A DNA stretch of 64,000 nt from Pseudomonas pseudonitroreducens (lineage in GTDB: Bacteria > Pseudomonadota > Gammaproteobacteria > Pseudomonadales > Pseudomonadaceae): assembly GCF_021603645.1 (NCBI RefSeq), contig NZ_BQHJ01000007.1:62001-126000 (forward strand). Direction: 5' to 3'. A program made the translations under genes and the position numbers. The notes under the pieces are model-generated. The model had not been told where the DNA came from and did no database searches. It saw only the letters and a program-made list of their open reading frames with translations. Shown piece after piece: positions 63,607-64,000 of this stretch; position 1 is the first letter of the stretch; every line of letters begins with the position of its first letter.

Positions 63607-63977
63607 CCCACCTTCACCCGGATCGCCGCGTAGCGGCACAAGACCAGGGCGGCGCCCTGGCACCCGCCACCCTGAGCACCCAAGCTGCGGCCGCGCGAAA
63701 GCGCGGCGGTGGCCTGGCACGTCGCGCCCTGCTGACTCTGAGTCTCGCGGGCCACCCCTCGATGCCCGAGGGTGGCGCCATAAAAAGCCTCTGCTGCGCA
63801 GCAGCAGGCATATTCCTACCCAAACCCAAGGCCCGCGCAGAGGTCGCATACCCCACGACAAGCGTGCGCCGAGGCGCAAAAGATGCTGCAACGCTTCGCT
63901 CCCCCACTGCGCCGCACGCGCAGCCTGTCGAGGGGTATACGCACGCTGCGCACCAGGTAGCCGGGGGTGAGGCATGA
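63603..63977 (+). CDS. Ash/Icd-like hypothetical phage protein
   Basis: A 124-aa basic protein. The arrangement RKRGGGLARRALLTLSLAGH, PSMPEGGAIKSLCCAAAGIF and PKPKARAEVAYPTTSVRRGA resembles small phage proteins labelled Ash or Icd-like; I am not sure of the family. Overlaps neighbours by 4 bp. The hydrophobic CCAAAGIFL segment is too short to span a membrane. Confidence 0.5.
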   Translation: MTHLHPDRRVAAQDQGGALAPATLSTQAAAARKRGGGLARRALLTLSLAGHPSMPEGGAIKSLCCAAAGIFLPKPKARAEVAYPTTSVRRGAKDAATLRSPTAPHAQPVEGYTHAAHQVAGGEA

Positions 63978-64000
63978 CCGCATTCCGAAGCATCCCCTCT
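63974..64000 (+). CDS. Start of next early gene, cut by window edge
   Basis: ATG 63974 overlaps the previous stop (ATGA) with GGGTGAGG upstream. Only 9 codons (MTAFRSIPS) are visible, so no product can be named. Confidence 0.4.

Larger units (their letters stand above)
28392..64000. mobile_element. Lambdoid HK97-type siphovirus prophage, left end at tRNA-Gly, right end beyond window
   Basis: From the tRNA 3' end to the window edge almost every gene is phage-like. A full late operon runs leftward (holin to Rz) with lambda-order tail genes, an HK97 capsid/protease/portal set and a CI-Cro-CII-primase-Q control region. Rightward early genes continue past 64000. No integrase, excisionase or right attachment site is present, so they should lie further right. 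All visible structural genes are intact, suggesting a potentially active prophage apart from the unseen end. Confidence 0.95.

Noticed and set aside
28392-64000. Complete prophage with both att sites
   Set aside because: No integrase and no second copy of the tRNA 3' end is seen up to 64000, so the right boundary cannot be stated.

Overview
The window is a high-GC pseudomonad chromosome segment (about 1-28.4 kb) followed by a lambdoid, HK97-type siphovirus prophage (from about 28.39 kb to beyond the right edge). A Pseudomonas host is suggested by the lapG-lapD pair, phaG, the sdsA-like alkyl sulfatase with a divergent LysR gene, GTAGGAGCGAGCTTGCTCGC-type REP elements and a PrtN-family phage gene. 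The species cannot be fixed from the sequence alone.

Chromosomal part. (1) 1-2 kb: lapG and the start of lapD, the c-di-GMP-controlled adhesin-release switch. (2) 2-5 kb: a secreted alkyl sulfatase with a divergent LysR regulator. (3) 5.9-16.5 kb: a complete guanidine-assimilation operon. It has a guanidine-I (ykkC) riboswitch, an ABC importer, the two carboxyguanidine deiminase subunits (old name urea carboxylase-associated proteins), the biotin-dependent carboxylase and allophanate hydrolase. Together they take guanidine through carboxyguanidine and allophanate to ammonia and CO2. The carboxylase gene carries about 240 bp of intergenic-type repeats inserted in frame. (4) 16.5-17.4 kb: a 203-bp tandem array derived partly from the 3' end of the allophanate hydrolase gene. 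(5) 17.5-28.2 kb: a DUF2157 membrane pair, a CWC protein, an RsuA-type pseudouridine synthase, two L,D-transpeptidases, an HD-GYP sensor gene broken by an in-frame TGA, a solute-binding protein and phaG.

Prophage. It abuts a tRNA-Gly(CCC) gene whose 3' end is the probable attL; no integrase or attR lies in the window. Next to att is an AT-richer three-gene rightward cassette with a GvpU-like protein, then a gene under a perfect LexA box. Late genes run leftward on the minus strand: holin, HNH, terminases, portal, S49 protease, HK97 capsid, connectors, tail tube, G/GT chaperone with a lambda-type GGGAAAG slippery site, tape measure, M, L, K, I, J, tail fibres, endolysin and Rz/Rz1. Two accessory genes interrupt the tail operon. 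Five compact intrinsic terminators sit directly before the ribosome binding sites of late genes.

The control region at 56-61 kb is arranged like lambda: Q-like gene, primase-helicase, zinc finger, CII and Cro leftward; CI rightward; then a rightward early operon of small overlapping genes. A structured RNA motif (stem, CTYTCCACCACAGAG, stem) occurs three times, in the same sense in both divergent early transcripts. Two copies lie between cro and cII and one lies at the start of the rightward operon, exactly where lambda carries nutR and nutL. This is the strongest candidate for an undescribed system in the window: a nut/put-like antitermination or RNA-binding element.
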